From Cryobacterium suzukii (lineage in GTDB: Bacteria > Actinomycetota > Actinomycetes > Actinomycetales > Microbacteriaceae), in the NCBI RefSeq assembly GCF_004403185.1, contig NZ_SOHJ01000014.1:62001-126000 (forward strand): a stretch of 64,000 nucleotides of DNA. Reading direction: 5' to 3'. Below, piece by piece: positions 1 through 9,375 of the stretch. Numbering within the stretch: position 1 is the stretch's first letter; the number at the start of each line of letters is the position of its first letter. The position numbers and the translations under genes were made by a program. A model generated the notes under the pieces. The model searched no databases, was not told the DNA's origin, and saw nothing but the letters and a program-made list of their open reading frames with translations.

Positions 1-586
1 CCTGGCTCAAGGCAATGGCCTTCTCTACGAGCGGCAGGTACTCAATGATGCGACCGGGTTCGAGACCACCGGATGCCGTGACGATGACACTGGGACGAGC
101 ATCATCAATGCGCACGGCGAGTTCCGTCGCGGCGAAACCGCCGAATACAACGGAGTGCACCGCGCCGATGCGAGCGCAGGCGAGCATGGCGACGACGGCT
201 TCGGGGATCATCGGCAGGTAGATGATGACCCGGTCGCCCGTACCGACGCCGTTGGCGCGAAGGGCGCCGGCGAATTTAGCGACCCGACCGAGCAGGTCAA
301 GGTAGCTGATCTGCACGCGGGTGCCGGTCATCGCGGAGTCGTAGATCAATGCCGTGTGGGCGCCGCGGCCGGCCAAAACGTGCCGGTCGAGAGCGTTGTA
401 GCTCGTGTTGAGTGTTCCCCCGGGAAACCAGCTTCCGGTTGCCGTGCCCTTGCCGTCAACGGCAAGGGCACTCGTGGGCTGCGTGATCCACTCGATGCCG
501 GCGGCAGCCTCCAGCCAGAAGTCCTCCGGCGCCGACATGCTGCGTCGCCAAGCCTCCCGGTAGCCCCCGCCTGATTCGCCGTTCAT
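1..586 (-). CDS. prpE: Propionyl-CoA (or acetyl-CoA) synthetase, N-terminal part
   Basis: Acyl-CoA synthetase that would activate propionate (or acetate) to its CoA thioester using ATP, in the cytoplasm. Only the first 195 codons are inside the window; the gene runs off the left edge. The visible part has the acetyl-CoA synthetase N-terminal segment (YREAWRRSMSAPEDFW) and then the GDRVIIYLPMIPEA and ARIGAVHSVVFGGFA motifs of the family. The ATG at 584-586 follows a GGAGAAGG ribosome site. It diverges from the GntR regulator and the prpDBC genes, which favours propionate as substrate. An acetate-specific Acs cannot be excluded from this fragment. Confidence 0.88.
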   Translation of the reverse strand, partial: MNGESGGGYREAWRRSMSAPEDFWLEAAAGIEWITQPTSALAVDGKGTATGSWFPGGTLNTSYNALDRHVLAGRGAHTALIYDSAMTGTRVQISYLDLLGRVAKFAGALRANGVGTGDRVIIYLPMIPEAVVAMLACARIGAVHSVVFGGFAATELAVRIDDARPSVIVTASGGLEPGRIIEYLPLVEKAIALSQ

Positions 587-612
587 GTAAACCTTCTCCA
601 TCGAAGTTGCTC

Positions 613-620
613 TGTATACA
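613..620. promoter_or_regulatory. Palindromic operator half of the prp locus
   Basis: Perfect 8-bp palindrome TGTATACA in the divergent region, about 27 bp upstream of the prpE start codon. The identical palindrome recurs at 676-683, a centre-to-centre distance of 63 bp (six helical turns). GntR/FCD proteins often bind such short palindromes, so this is a probable site for the adjacent regulator. That binding is inference. Confidence 0.5.
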
Positions 621-636
621 AAGAGTGCTTGAAGTA

Positions 637-667
637 TTGCATATAACCCGGCAATGTGGAATAGGAT
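637..667 (+). promoter_or_regulatory. Leaderless promoter of the GntR regulator
   Basis: TTGCAT at 637-642 and TAGGAT at 662-667, separated by 19 bp, followed after seven bases by an in-frame GTG at 675. The spacing places the transcription start at or next to the start codon. Confidence 0.45.
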
Positions 668-674
668 CGCTCTT

Positions 675-1364
675 GTGTATACAGAAACCGCAATGGTGGG
701 GTTAGGCGCACCGCTTCGAGCCAGCGAGCGGGCGTACCGTCAGTTGCGCGGGGAGATTCTCAACGGACTCCTCGCCCCCGGCGCAGCCCTGCTTGAAGTC
801 GAACAGGCAGAGCGCATTGGCGTATCCCGCACTCCGCTGCGCGAAGCCGTGGCTCGATTAATCGCCGACGGCCTCGTCGTGGGACGCCGCGGTCGTGGCT
901 TCGAGGTGACCGACATCTCCGTTGACAGTATCTCCGAACTGTACGAACTGCGCCAGGCGCTCGAGGTGCAGGCCATTCGTTTGGCTGCCACTCGGCGCGA
1001 CCCCGCACCGTTTCTGGAACTCCGCGACGCCTTTGTGACGGCCCCTGAGCTTCTGGACCAGGGCGATATCGGTGTGCACCGCTACTACGTGCTCATCGAC
1101 GAACTCGAAGACGCCGTCGATGCGGCCGTCGAAAATCCTTTTCTGGTCGGCGCCCTGCGCGCCGTTCGCACCCACCTGGCCCGCATTCGTCGGCTGGCCC
1201 GCAGAAATCCGCTGCGGCTTCGTGCCGCAGCCGCCGAGCACCTGCTGATTATCGACGCCATTATTGCCGGCGACCCGTCGCTGGCAGCCCATGCCACCCA
1301 TATTCATCTTCACCAAAGCCTCTTGAGCGTCCTCGCGGCGATCGAAGAGGACTCGGAACAGTAG
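675..1364 (+). CDS. GntR-family (FCD) regulator of propionate metabolism
   Basis: Probable transcriptional regulator of the flanking prp genes. The N-terminal winged helix-turn-helix (about residues 20-80) contains ERIGVSRTPLREAVARL, the classic GntR recognition region. The rest is an FCD ligand domain with the HRYYVLIDELEDAV and EHLLIIDAI segments. I chose GTG 675 (229 residues) because TAGGAT lies seven bases upstream and there is no ribosome site; ATG 693 in the same frame is the alternative. It sits between prpE and prpDBC, with two TGTATACA palindromes bracketing its promoter. The effector (methylcitrate, propionyl-CoA or other) is unknown. Confidence 0.85.
   Translation: MYTETAMVGLGAPLRASERAYRQLRGEILNGLLAPGAALLEVEQAERIGVSRTPLREAVARLIADGLVVGRRGRGFEVTDISVDSISELYELRQALEVQAIRLAATRRDPAPFLELRDAFVTAPELLDQGDIGVHRYYVLIDELEDAVDAAVENPFLVGALRAVRTHLARIRRLARRNPLRLRAAAAEHLLIIDAIIAGDPSLAAHATHIHLHQSLLSVLAAIEEDSEQ
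676..683. promoter_or_regulatory. Second TGTATACA operator of the prp locus
   Basis: Identical to the palindrome at 613-620 and lying over the predicted transcription and translation start of the regulator. Binding here would block the regulator's own transcription. Confidence 0.5.
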
Positions 1365-1403
1365 TCGACTAACGACTTCGGCCGACCAACGAAGGGATCC
1401 ACC

Positions 1404-2939
1404 GTGCAGCAATACCATGTTCGAGTTCACAAGAGCGACGAGAATCTGGCCCGCGAGGACCAGCTGGCCTGGAAGATCGCCGAGGTCGCCGCCGACCCCG
1501 CTGCGGTCTCCGAGGAAGTGACCGAGATGGTCATCAACCGCGTGATCGACAACGCTTCCGTTGCCGCGGCCAGCCTGACCCGTCGCCCGGTGATCGCTGC
1601 TCGCTCGCAGGCACTCGCACACCCGCGTTCCAACGGTGGCGATGGCGCGAGCGTGTTCGGCCTCCCACCGGCACGCCGGGTTTCCCCGGAGTGGGCAGCC
1701 TGGGCCAACGGCGTCGCCGTTCGCGAACTCGACTACCACGACACCTTTCTGGCCGCCGAATATTCCCACCCGGGCGACAACATCCCACCGATCACGGCCG
1801 TCGCCCAGCACCTCGCGGCGTCGCGCGGCCTGACCGGCAGCGACCTGATTCGCGGCATCGCTACCGGCTACGAGATCCAGATTGACCTGGTGAAATCGAT
1901 CAGCCTGCACGCGCACAAGATCGACCACGTTGCCCACCTCGGCCCGTCGGTCGCTGCCGGCATCGGAACCCTCCTCGGCCTCGACAAGGAAATCATCTTC
2001 CAAGCCGTCGGCCAGGCACTGCACACCACGACCGCCACTCGCCAGTCGAGAAAGGGCGAAATCTCCTCCTGGAAGGCGCACGCGCCGGCATTCGCAGGCA
2101 AGATGGCCGTCGAAGCCGTTGACCGTGCGCTCCGCGGTGAAACCAGCCCGACTCCGATCTACGAGGGCGAGGATGGCGTCATCGCCTGGCTGCTCGACGG
2201 ACCAGACGGCTCCTACGACGTGTCGCTGCCAGCCGCCGGCAGCATCAAACGCGCCATTCTCGACAGTTACACCAAGGAGCACTCGGCCGAGTACCAGGCG
2301 CAGGCCTGGATCGACCTCGCCCGCAGGCTGCATAACGAGCACCCCGAGCTTCTCGTGGCCGGCGCGATTAAGAACATCGTCATCCATACCAGCCACCACA
2401 CGCACTACGTGATCGGTTCCGGCGCCAACGACCCGCAGAAATATGACCCCACCGCGAGCCGCGAAACCCTCGACCACTCCATTCCCTATATCTTCACGGT
2501 GGCCCTGCAGGACGGAACCTGGAACCACGTCGACTCCTACAGCCCCGAGCGTGCCGGCCGCCCCGACACGATCGCGCTGTGGAACACCGTCACTACGACC
2601 GAAGACCAGGAATGGACGCGTCGTTACCACTCCCTGGACCCGGCCGAGAAGGCCTTCGGCGGTCGCGTCGAAATCGAACTCAGCAATGGAACCCGCCTGG
2701 TTGACGAGATCGCCGTCGCCGACGCGCATCCGCTCGGCGCTCGTCCCTTCGCTCGCGCGGAGTACATCAACAAATTCCGCACGCTGGCCGCGCCGGTGAT
2801 GGAGGAATTCGAGATCGAACGGTTCCTCGCCCTGGCGCAGCGCCTACCGGAGCTTGGGGCCCCCGACCTTGGCGGGCTGACCATCGTGGCCAAGCCGGGA
2901 CTGCTCTCCGCCCTCGCCACCCCGAAGGGGATCTTCTAA
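1404..2939 (+). CDS. prpD: 2-methylcitrate dehydratase
   Basis: MmgE/PrpD-family enzyme that dehydrates 2-methylcitrate in the methylcitrate cycle. The 511-residue length fits PrpD. Conserved stretches include RELDYHDTF (residues 107-115) and SHPGDN (121-126). Translation starts at GTG 1404, preceded by GAAGGGA with six-base spacing. Its TAA stop overlaps the ATG of prpB by one base, so the two are translationally coupled. The order prpD-prpB-prpC is the usual actinobacterial one. Confidence 0.93.
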   Translation: MQQYHVRVHKSDENLAREDQLAWKIAEVAADPAAVSEEVTEMVINRVIDNASVAAASLTRRPVIAARSQALAHPRSNGGDGASVFGLPPARRVSPEWAAWANGVAVRELDYHDTFLAAEYSHPGDNIPPITAVAQHLAASRGLTGSDLIRGIATGYEIQIDLVKSISLHAHKIDHVAHLGPSVAAGIGTLLGLDKEIIFQAVGQALHTTTATRQSRKGEISSWKAHAPAFAGKMAVEAVDRALRGETSPTPIYEGEDGVIAWLLDGPDGSYDVSLPAAGSIKRAILDSYTKEHSAEYQAQAWIDLARRLHNEHPELLVAGAIKNIVIHTSHHTHYVIGSGANDPQKYDPTASRETLDHSIPYIFTVALQDGTWNHVDSYSPERAGRPDTIALWNTVTTTEDQEWTRRYHSLDPAEKAFGGRVEIELSNGTRLVDEIAVADAHPLGARPFARAEYINKFRTLAAPVMEEFEIERFLALAQRLPELGAPDLGGLTIVAKPGLLSALATPKGIF

Positions 2940-3886
2940 TGCTGTACGCCGGCACGACCGCCGCTGATAAGCGCATTGCCCTGCGCGCGGGATTGGCGAG
3001 CGGAAAGATTCTGCGCTATCCCGGCGCGTTCAACCCGCTCTCCGCCAAGCTCATCCAAAAGAAGGGATTCGAGGGCGTCTACATCTCGGGCGCCGTGCTC
3101 TCGGCCGATCTGGGCCTGCCCGACATCGGCCTGACCACCCTCACCGAGGTGGCCGGCCGGTCGCAGCAGATCGCCCGCATGACCGACCTGCCGGCGATCG
3201 TCGACGCCGATACCGGATTTGGCGAGCCGATGAACGTGGCACGCACCATCCAGACCCTCGAAGACGCGGGACTTGCCGGCATGCACATCGAGGACCAGGT
3301 CAACCCGAAACGCTGCGGCCACCTCGATGGCAAGCAGGTCGTGGACGCCGACACCGCGATCAAGCGCATCCGCGCCGCGGTCGATGCGCGCCGGGACGCG
3401 AACTTCCTCGTGATGGCGCGCACCGATATCCGTGCCGTTGATGGCCTGGATGCCGCCGTCACCAGGGCCAAGCAGCTGCAGGATGCCGGGGCTGACGCGA
3501 TCTTCCCCGAGGCGATGGGCAGCCTGGCCGAGTTCGAAACGATTCGGGCCGCCGTGTCGGTGCCGATCCTGGCGAACATGACCGAGTTCGGCAAGGGCGA
3601 GCTGTACACCGTGCAGCAGCTCGAAGACGTGGGCATGAACCTGGTGATCTTTCCGGTGTCGTTGCTACGCCTCGCGATGGGCTCCGCCGCACGCGGACTC
3701 GACGCGATCGAACAGACGGGCTCTCTCACCACGATGCTGCCCGAGATGCAGCACCGCGCCGACCTGTACGAATTGCTCGACTATGCGTCGTATAGCCAGT
3801 TCGATTCGGGTATCTTCGATTTCACTCTGAACCCACACATTTCGACGCTCAGTTCGGCGCGAGGTCTAAAGGAGCACCATGTCTGA
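2939..3886 (+). CDS. prpB: 2-methylisocitrate lyase
   Basis: Cleaves 2-methylisocitrate to pyruvate and succinate, the last step of the methylcitrate cycle. The 315-residue protein has the isocitrate-lyase superfamily motifs DADTGFG (residues 89-95, Mg binding) and the catalytic-cysteine loop KRCGH (124-128). The K-R-C-G-H form is typical of methylisocitrate lyase. It is coupled to prpD by a 1-bp overlap and to prpC by an 8-bp overlap. Confidence 0.95.
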   Translation: MLYAGTTAADKRIALRAGLASGKILRYPGAFNPLSAKLIQKKGFEGVYISGAVLSADLGLPDIGLTTLTEVAGRSQQIARMTDLPAIVDADTGFGEPMNVARTIQTLEDAGLAGMHIEDQVNPKRCGHLDGKQVVDADTAIKRIRAAVDARRDANFLVMARTDIRAVDGLDAAVTRAKQLQDAGADAIFPEAMGSLAEFETIRAAVSVPILANMTEFGKGELYTVQQLEDVGMNLVIFPVSLLRLAMGSAARGLDAIEQTGSLTTMLPEMQHRADLYELLDYASYSQFDSGIFDFTLNPHISTLSSARGLKEHHV

Positions 3887-5018
3887 CACCGAAACACTGG
3901 CACCACACGTCTATAAGGGTCTCACCGGCGTCGTCGTCGACACGACAGCGGTCTCCAAGGTGAACCCGGAGACCAACTCGCTGCTGTACCGGGGCTATCC
4001 GGTGCAGGAGCTCGCGGCCAAGAAGAGCTTCGAAGAGGTCGCCTACCTGCTCTGGCACGGAGAGCTTCCCACCGACTCGCAGCTCGCCGACTTCGAGGCG
4101 CTCGAGCGGTCGCTGCGCCATCTGAGCCCGGTAGTGAAGCGAATCATCGACGAGCTGCCGCTGACCGCGCACCCGATGGACGTCGTGCGCACCGCGGTGA
4201 GCGTCATCGGCGCGAGCGACCCGGATGCCGAGGACCCCTCGCCGGAATCCGACCTCGCCAAATCGATTCGCCTGCTCGCGCAGCTGCCCGCGATCGTCTC
4301 CTACGACCAGCGGCGTCGGCACGGTCTCGATCTGGTCGAACCGCGCGACGATCTCGGTTACTCGGCGAACTTTCTGCACATGACCTTCGGTGAGGTGCCG
4401 GAACTCGTCGTCGTCAACGCCTTCGACGTGTCGATGATTCTCTATGCCGAGCACTCGTTCAACGCCTCCACATTCACCGCACGGGTCATCACCTCGACCC
4501 TGTCCGATTTGTATTCGGCCGTGACCGGTGCGGTCGGGGCGCTCAAGGGAGCCCTGCACGGCGGCGCCAACGAGGCCGTCATGCACACCTTCACCGAGAT
4601 CGGTCTCGGTCAAGGTGCGGCAGAGCGGGCCGAACCGTGGCTGGCCCAGGCGCTCGCCGAAAAGCGCAAGATCATGGGCTTCGGGCACCGCGTCTACAAG
4701 AACGGCGACTCGCGGGTTCCGACGATGCGTGCCTCGCTCGTCACCCTGGTCGAGCACTACCAGAAGCCGGAGCTGCTCGAACTCTACGAAGCCCTCGAGA
4801 CGGCGATGACCACCCGAAAGGCCATCTTGCCCAACCTCGACTACCCGTCGGGTCCCGCCTATCACCTGATGGGCTTCGACACCCTCACCTTCACGCCCAT
4901 CTTCGTCGCGGCGCGGATCACCGGGTGGACGGCGCACATCATGGAGCAGAAGAAGAGCAACGCGCTCATCCGCCCGCTGTCGGCCTATAACGGCGTCGAC
5001 CAGCGCCAGGTTCCGTAG
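3879..5018 (+). CDS. prpC: 2-methylcitrate synthase (citrate synthase family)
   Basis: Condenses propionyl-CoA with oxaloacetate. The 379-residue protein has the family's catalytic His in ALHGGANEA (H227) and the citrate synthase signature GFGHRVYKNGDSR (267-279), with LPNLDYPSG carrying the catalytic Asp. ATG 3879 lies inside the end of prpB and has AAAGGAG upstream. The prp context argues for methylcitrate synthase rather than the housekeeping citrate synthase, though such enzymes often accept acetyl-CoA too. The operon ends at a long hairpin just downstream. Confidence 0.93.
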   Translation: MSDTETLAPHVYKGLTGVVVDTTAVSKVNPETNSLLYRGYPVQELAAKKSFEEVAYLLWHGELPTDSQLADFEALERSLRHLSPVVKRIIDELPLTAHPMDVVRTAVSVIGASDPDAEDPSPESDLAKSIRLLAQLPAIVSYDQRRRHGLDLVEPRDDLGYSANFLHMTFGEVPELVVVNAFDVSMILYAEHSFNASTFTARVITSTLSDLYSAVTGAVGALKGALHGGANEAVMHTFTEIGLGQGAAERAEPWLAQALAEKRKIMGFGHRVYKNGDSRVPTMRASLVTLVEHYQKPELLELYEALETAMTTRKAILPNLDYPSGPAYHLMGFDTLTFTPIFVAARITGWTAHIMEQKKSNALIRPLSAYNGVDQRQVP

Positions 5019-5030
5019 CGCTTCTTTCGA

Positions 5031-5072
5031 AAGCGGGTGCTGCGCGGCCAGCTGGCCGCGCAGCACCCGCTT
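5031..5072 (+). terminator. Perfect 42-bp palindrome ending the prpDBC operon
   Basis: Starting 12 bp after the prpC stop, a perfect inverted repeat with arms AAGCGGGTGCTGCGCGGCCA and its complement meets with only GC at the centre. The RNA would form about a 19-bp GC-rich stem. There is only a weak T run after it, as is common for actinobacterial terminators. Confidence 0.75.
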
Positions 5073-5092
5073 CGTGCGAGCTCAGACATAGC

Positions 5093-5098
5093 TAGCAT
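5093..5098 (+). promoter_or_regulatory. Leaderless -10 box
   Basis: TAGCAT followed by exactly six bases and the ATG at 5105. No ribosome site is present between them. Confidence 0.5.
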
Positions 5099-5104
5099 TG
5101 ACGG

Positions 5105-5668
5105 ATGACACTTGATGCCCAGGATGCGCCCACTCCGCCCGTGATCGACCGCGAAATTCTGCAGTGGACCGACTTCGCGGCCGCGTCCCGCGAGTTGGCC
5201 GTGCGCGTGCGGGCGAGCGGTTTTCACCCGGATGTCGTGATCGCCATCGCCCGCGGCGGACTGCTGCTGGCCGGCGCCGTGTCGTATGCGCTCGGCACGA
5301 AGAACTGCGGCAGCATCAACGTGGAGTTCTACACCGGCATCGACGAACGACTGCCAGAGCCGGTGTTGTCGGCCCCGATGCTCGACGCCCCGGCCCTCGC
5401 CGGCAAGCGGGTTCTGCTCGTCGACGACGTCTCCGACTCTGGCCACACCCTCGCGCTCGTGCTGCGCCTGCTCGGCGAGACGGCTATGGAGGTGCGCACC
5501 GCGACGCTCTATACCAAGCCGCGCACGGTGCATGCGCCCGATTTCACCTGGCGCGAGACCGACAAGTGGATCGTGTTCCCCTGGTCGGCGCTGCCGCCGG
5601 TTGCGGGCGCCCCCGACAGCATCGTGTCTGAAGCGCTCACCGCAGCGACGGCCGAGGTCGCCGCGTGA
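5105..5668 (+). CDS. Xanthine/hypoxanthine-type phosphoribosyltransferase
   Basis: Type I phosphoribosyltransferase of 187 residues, probably salvaging a purine base with PRPP. The PRPP-binding loop VLLVDDVSDSGHTL is at residues 103-116, and the N-terminal half carries VVIAIARGGLLLAG. Substrate choice cannot be read from sequence; xanthine/guanine-type enzymes are the closest match I recognise. The start is leaderless (TAGCAT-N6-ATG). Its stop overlaps the GTG of the next gene by four bases (GTGA), so it begins a coupled run of four genes. Confidence 0.75.
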   Translation: MTLDAQDAPTPPVIDREILQWTDFAAASRELAVRVRASGFHPDVVIAIARGGLLLAGAVSYALGTKNCGSINVEFYTGIDERLPEPVLSAPMLDAPALAGKRVLLVDDVSDSGHTLALVLRLLGETAMEVRTATLYTKPRTVHAPDFTWRETDKWIVFPWSALPPVAGAPDSIVSEALTAATAEVAA

Positions 5669-6372
5669 GCGTGCATCTGGTCGGCGGCGGGGGAGATCCC
5701 GCGCACGACGCCGAAATCTTCGAAACGTTCCTGTCCGAGATCACGGCTCAGGCCTCCGGGGCCGGCCGCGACGAACCGATTGTCGCGATAATTACCGTGG
5801 GTCCCGGCAGCGCCCACGCCGAGGAACTGGCCGAGTCGCTCGGCGACAGCGTGCAGACCCGCCGCACCGTTCTCGCTCCCGGCGATACCGCCGCCCTCAC
5901 GGCGATTTCCGCGGTCGACGGGATCATTATCGGCGGCGGGGTGACGCCCGACTATCTCGCCGCAGTGCTGCCGATTGCCGGCGAGATTCGTCGTCAGGTG
6001 TCCAGTGGCGTGCCCTACCTCGGCTTCTCGGCCGGCGCCATGATCGCGGCCGAACGTGCCCTCGTCGGCGGCTGGCGTATCGGCGGCGTCGAGGTCACGC
6101 CGGAACACGTCTCGGAGGGCCTCGATGAAATCACCCTGGCCCAGGGGATCGGCCTGCTCGACGTCACGGTCGACGTGCACGCTGCCCAGTCCGGCAGCCT
6201 GTCCCGACTGATCGCGGCGACCGAGGCCGGCCTGATCGACGGCGGCCTGGCCATCGACGAAAATACCGTGCTCGTGGTCGGCGAGGGCGCGCTCGGTGTG
6301 CTCGGCGCCGGCAGCGTCTGGCGGGTCAGTCAGGCCGACGGTGGCGTGCTCGTGAGCACCATCGGCGCCTGA
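5665..6372 (+). CDS. S51-family (peptidase E/cyanophycinase-like) protein
   Basis: Class I glutamine-amidotransferase-like fold with a serine nucleophile. [11 protein letters not shown] (Ser122) matches the nucleophile elbow of peptidase E and cyanophycinase, and [12 protein letters not shown] (residues 87-98) precedes it as in that family. It has 235 residues, the size of peptidase E. The natural substrate (alpha-aspartyl dipeptides or other) is unknown. It starts at a GTG that overlaps the stop of the phosphoribosyltransferase gene, and ung begins 7 bp after its stop. Confidence 0.7.
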   Translation: MSVHLVGGGGDPAHDAEIFETFLSEITAQASGAGRDEPIVAIITVGPGSAHAEELAESLGDSVQTRRTVLAPGDTAALTAISAVDGIIIGGGVTPDYLAAVLPIAGEIRRQVSSGVPYLGFSAGAMIAAERALVGGWRIGGVEVTPEHVSEGLDEITLAQGIGLLDVTVDVHAAQSGSLSRLIAATEAGLIDGGLAIDENTVLVVGEGALGVLGAGSVWRVSQADGGVLVSTIGA

Positions 6373-6379
6373 CCGACTC

Positions 6380-7102
6380 GTGAACCTCGATGCGCTCGCA
6401 GCGACCGGGCAGATCGACCCGGGCTGGGCGAGGGCGCTCGCTCCCGTGGCCGACGACCTGGCCCGGGTGGGCGATTTTCTGGCGAGCGAACGGGCGGCCG
6501 GCCATACGGTGTTGCCAGCGCCCGAGCACCTGCTGCGCGCTTTTCGGCAACCGTTCGATGCTGTGCGGGTGCTCATCGTCGGCCAGGACCCCTACCCCAC
6601 GCCGGGGCATCCGATCGGTTTGGCCTTCGCCGTAAACGCCGACGTGCGGCCGGTGCCGCGCAGCCTTGGCAACATCTACACCGAGCTCGAGGCCGATTTG
6701 GGCTTGCCGCGGCCCGAGCACGGCAACCTCTCGGCGTGGTCCGATCAGGGGGTATTGCTGCTCAACCGCGTGCTCAGCGTCCGGGCCGGCGCAGCCGGAT
6801 CGCATCGCCGCCGCGGCTGGGAAAGCGTGACCGACCAGGCGATCCGTGCACTGGTGCTGCGGCAGCATCCGCTCGTCGCCATTTTGTGGGGCAAGGATGC
6901 CGGCGCGCTTCGGCCGCTGCTCGGCGACACCCCCGTCATTGAATCGGCGCACCCGAGCCCCCTGTCCGCCCGTCGCGGCTTTTTCGGCTCCCGGCCGTTC
7001 AGCGGCGCCAACCGGCTGCTCACCGTGCAGGGGGCGGCACCGGTGCAGTGGGCTCTTCCGGTAATCTGGAATCAACCAGAAAGGGGAGTGCCCGGTGCTT
7101 GA
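6380..7102 (+). CDS. ung: Uracil-DNA glycosylase, family 1
   Basis: Removes uracil from DNA in base-excision repair. The catalytic water-activating motif GQDPYP is at residues 68-73 (Asp70) and the DNA-intercalation motif HPSPLS at 191-196. The 240-residue length fits Ung. It starts at GTG 6380. The 3' end overlaps the start of the GNAT gene by 8 bp. Confidence 0.96.
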   Translation: MNLDALAATGQIDPGWARALAPVADDLARVGDFLASERAAGHTVLPAPEHLLRAFRQPFDAVRVLIVGQDPYPTPGHPIGLAFAVNADVRPVPRSLGNIYTELEADLGLPRPEHGNLSAWSDQGVLLLNRVLSVRAGAAGSHRRRGWESVTDQAIRALVLRQHPLVAILWGKDAGALRPLLGDTPVIESAHPSPLSARRGFFGSRPFSGANRLLTVQGAAPVQWALPVIWNQPERGVPGA

Positions 7103-7673
7103 GGAAGAATACGAGACTCGTCGTCGGCTGCCCCGCCACCTGCGGCCGGACGTGGCTCCCGAGACGCCATTCGAATACACGATGCGCGAGGTTCGAGCAA
7201 CGGATCTGCCGCACATTCGCGAGATCTACAACTATTACGTCGCCAACAGCACCGTGACCTTTGACGAAGACGCGATGACGCTCGCCGAGTGGCGCGACAA
7301 GTTCTACTACCTGAACAAGCAGGGTATGCCGTTCATCGTTGCCGTCTCTCCGGCCGGTCAGATTCTCGGTTATGCCCTGGTCAGCCCGTGGAAGCAGAAG
7401 AAGGCCTTCCGATTCACGGTGGAGAATTCGATCTACCTCGGCGCGGCGTCGACGGGTAAAGGTCTCGGCCGCGAGCTGCTGGGCGAGCTGATCAAACGGT
7501 CTAAAGCGGCCGGTCTGAAGGAGATCATCGCCGTCATCGCCGACCAGGGAGCGGATGCCTCGATCAAGCTGCACCGCGATTTCGGCTTCGACGAGATCGG
7601 TCGCATGGGCAAGGTCGGGTTCAAGTTCGAGCGCTGGCTCGGCACGATTCTGCTGCAAAAAAGCCTGAAGTAG
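7095..7673 (+). CDS. GNAT-family N-acetyltransferase
   Basis: Acetyl-CoA-dependent acetyltransferase of 192 residues, resembling the phosphinothricin/methionine-sulfoximine acetyltransferase group: [15 protein letters not shown] near the N-terminus, the acetyl-CoA loop GKGLGREL at 121-128, then [16 protein letters not shown] 7095 lies inside the end of ung, with AAGGGGAG upstream. About 25 residues precede the usual domain start. The acceptor substrate is unknown. Confidence 0.8.
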   Translation: MLEEEYETRRRLPRHLRPDVAPETPFEYTMREVRATDLPHIREIYNYYVANSTVTFDEDAMTLAEWRDKFYYLNKQGMPFIVAVSPAGQILGYALVSPWKQKKAFRFTVENSIYLGAASTGKGLGRELLGELIKRSKAAGLKEIIAVIADQGADASIKLHRDFGFDEIGRMGKVGFKFERWLGTILLQKSLK

Positions 7674-7750
7674 CTCTGCCGCGCCGGCTGCGAGTGCGGC
7701 CCCAGCGATCGTGCGCGCTAGCCGAGCGCTTCTGGACTTTTCGCCTTTGA

Positions 7751-8404
7751 TTACCGTTCGACGTCGACCCATTCGTGGCCGAGGGCCTCCAGCTCCGCGG
7801 TTCCGGCCGTTACCTGGGCGACGATCGCGGTGAGCCGCGCCGCGTCGTCATCGGCAATCTTCAGCACCGCGTCGAGCCCATACTCCGTACCCAGGATGAG
7901 CACTCCGCGCTGGCGCAGCTCGGCCTCGATGCGACCGGCATCCGCGTGGGGCAGGGCGAGCGTGAACAATTCACGGCGTTCGCGCTCCACGACCAGTCCC
8001 AGGGACTGAGCCGCGTCGATCGCGGTCAGAACGGCCTCTGAGTACGCGCGCACCAGGCCGCCAGCACCGAGAAGGGTGCCACCGAAGTAGCGGGTGACGA
8101 CGGCCACGCAGTCGACGAAACCTCGCCCGGACAGCGCCTCGAGCATGGGCCGCCCGGCGGTTCCCGACGGTTCGCCGTCGTCATTCGAACGACGCACCTG
8201 ATCGGGAGCACCGGATGACCCGAGCACGAAGGCCGAGCAGTGGTGGCGAGCACCCCAGTGCGCCTTCCGTGCCTCATCGACCGCGGCGCGCGCGGCATCC
8301 TCTGTCTCCGTTCTGACCAGGCGACACAGAAATCTGGATCGCTTCACTTCGATCTCGGCGTCAACCCGGCTGCCGACGCCGCCGTGCAAAGTGAGATCGG
8401 CCAT
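7751..8404 (-). CDS. YigZ/IMPACT-family protein (UPF0029)
   Basis: Conserved protein of 217 residues with the family signature DDGEPSGTAGRP at 75-86, followed by VTRYFGGTLLGAGGLVRAYSEA. Relatives are linked to translation regulation or proline-peptide handling, but the bacterial role is unsettled. I used the ATG at 8404 rather than the upstream in-frame ATG at 8422, because the family begins close to MADLTLHGG. It is convergent with the GNAT gene and has no obvious partner. Confidence 0.8.
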   Translation of the reverse strand: MADLTLHGGVGSRVDAEIEVKRSRFLCRLVRTETEDAARAAVDEARKAHWGARHHCSAFVLGSSGAPDQVRRSNDDGEPSGTAGRPMLEALSGRGFVDCVAVVTRYFGGTLLGAGGLVRAYSEAVLTAIDAAQSLGLVVERERRELFTLALPHADAGRIEAELRQRGVLILGTEYGLDAVLKIADDDAARLTAIVAQVTAGTAELEALGHEWVDVER

Positions 8405-8473
8405 GCGTCCAGTCTCGCGCATCCGCGTGATCGGTGCCCGATCGGTCGGTATCTTCGCCAGGGGTCGAGTTTG

Positions 8474-9298
8474 TTACCGCGTGGCGCGTGGCGTGTTCAT
8501 CCGCCCGACGGCGTTCAGCACGGCGCGCCTCGGATAAATGCTGGCCGCACGGGCGAGCAGCGCGTTGCGGGCGCCTACCAGCACGACCGACGGCGTCACC
8601 GAGCGGTCCAGGGCGGCGAAGGAGGCACGCATGACCTCGTCGACGGTCAATGGCCTGCCCTTCTTGCCGCCGCTGGTCTGGGCGATTTCGAAGAACTCGG
8701 TGTCGGCGGGGCCCGGGCAGATCGCGGTGACCTTGAGGCCGCTCGCGCGGGTCTCATAGCTGACCGCTTCGGTGTAGCTGAGCACGTAGGCCTTGGTCGC
8801 CCCGTAGACCGCCATGCGCGGCACCGGCTGGAACGCTGCCGTGCTCGCGAGATTTACGAGCGCCGCGGTGTGCGGATGCAGCGAGGCCGTCTCGACCAGA
8901 TCGGGCAGGAAGGCATGGGTGAGCGCGGTCAGTGCGTGCACGTTGAGGGCGACCTGCTCCGCTTCCCGGGCCTGGTCGGAGTCGAGTACGGTTCCGAAGG
9001 TGCCGAAACCGGCGTTGTTGACGAGGGTGCCAATGGTGATCGCCCGCTCGCGGAGGTCGGAGACCAGCTCGGGGACGGCATCCGCTGTGGTGAGATCCAG
9101 CGGGATCACGGTGGAGACCGTGCCGTATTTCTCGGCCAGGTCGACCGCGAGCGCCTCCAGGCGGGCCTGCCTGCGGGCGACGAGCACGAGATCCGCGCCG
9201 CGCTGGGCAAGCTCGTGCGCGTATCCGACGCCGAGTCCGCTGGACGCTCCGGTGATGAGCGCGGTGGTGCCGATGGGATTGTACAAAGCGCTGGCCAT
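8474..9298 (-). CDS. Short-chain dehydrogenase/reductase
   Basis: Classical NAD(P)-dependent SDR of 274 residues: cofactor motif TGASSGLG (16-23), NNAG (94-97), and the catalytic Ser152 and Tyr165-x3-Lys169 (YGATKAY). The VARRQARLE segment after the second strand suggests NADP preference. The start is leaderless: TAACCT lies six bases before the ATG. It diverges from the amidase gene. Substrate unknown. Confidence 0.88.
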   Translation of the reverse strand: MASALYNPIGTTALITGASSGLGVGYAHELAQRGADLVLVARRQARLEALAVDLAEKYGTVSTVIPLDLTTADAVPELVSDLRERAITIGTLVNNAGFGTFGTVLDSDQAREAEQVALNVHALTALTHAFLPDLVETASLHPHTAALVNLASTAAFQPVPRMAVYGATKAYVLSYTEAVSYETRASGLKVTAICPGPADTEFFEIAQTSGGKKGRPLTVDEVMRASFAALDRSVTPSVVLVGARNALLARAASIYPRRAVLNAVGRMNTPRATR

Positions 9299-9304
9299 GG
9301 CTTG

Positions 9305-9310
9305 AGGTTA
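9305..9310 (-). promoter_or_regulatory. Leaderless -10 box of the SDR gene
   Basis: TAACCT on the minus strand, six bases upstream of the ATG at 9298. Confidence 0.45.
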
Positions 9311-9363
9311 GCCGTCCCGAACGTACATGACCAGAGATGGCCGGTCACCGGGCCGAGTCGAAC

Positions 9364-9369
9364 TAGGCT
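9364..9369 (+). promoter_or_regulatory. Leaderless -10 box of the amidase gene
   Basis: TAGGCT followed by CGGATC and the ATG at 9376. The same TANNNT-N6-ATG layout is used by the divergent SDR gene, so both strands are read as leaderless messages. Confidence 0.5.
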
Positions 9370-9375
9370 CGGATC

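Noticed and set aside
858-2729. A 623-codon open frame on the minus strand opposite the regulator and prpD
   Set aside because: It mirrors the third-codon GC bias of prpD, has no ribosome site or family motifs, and overlaps two well-supported genes.
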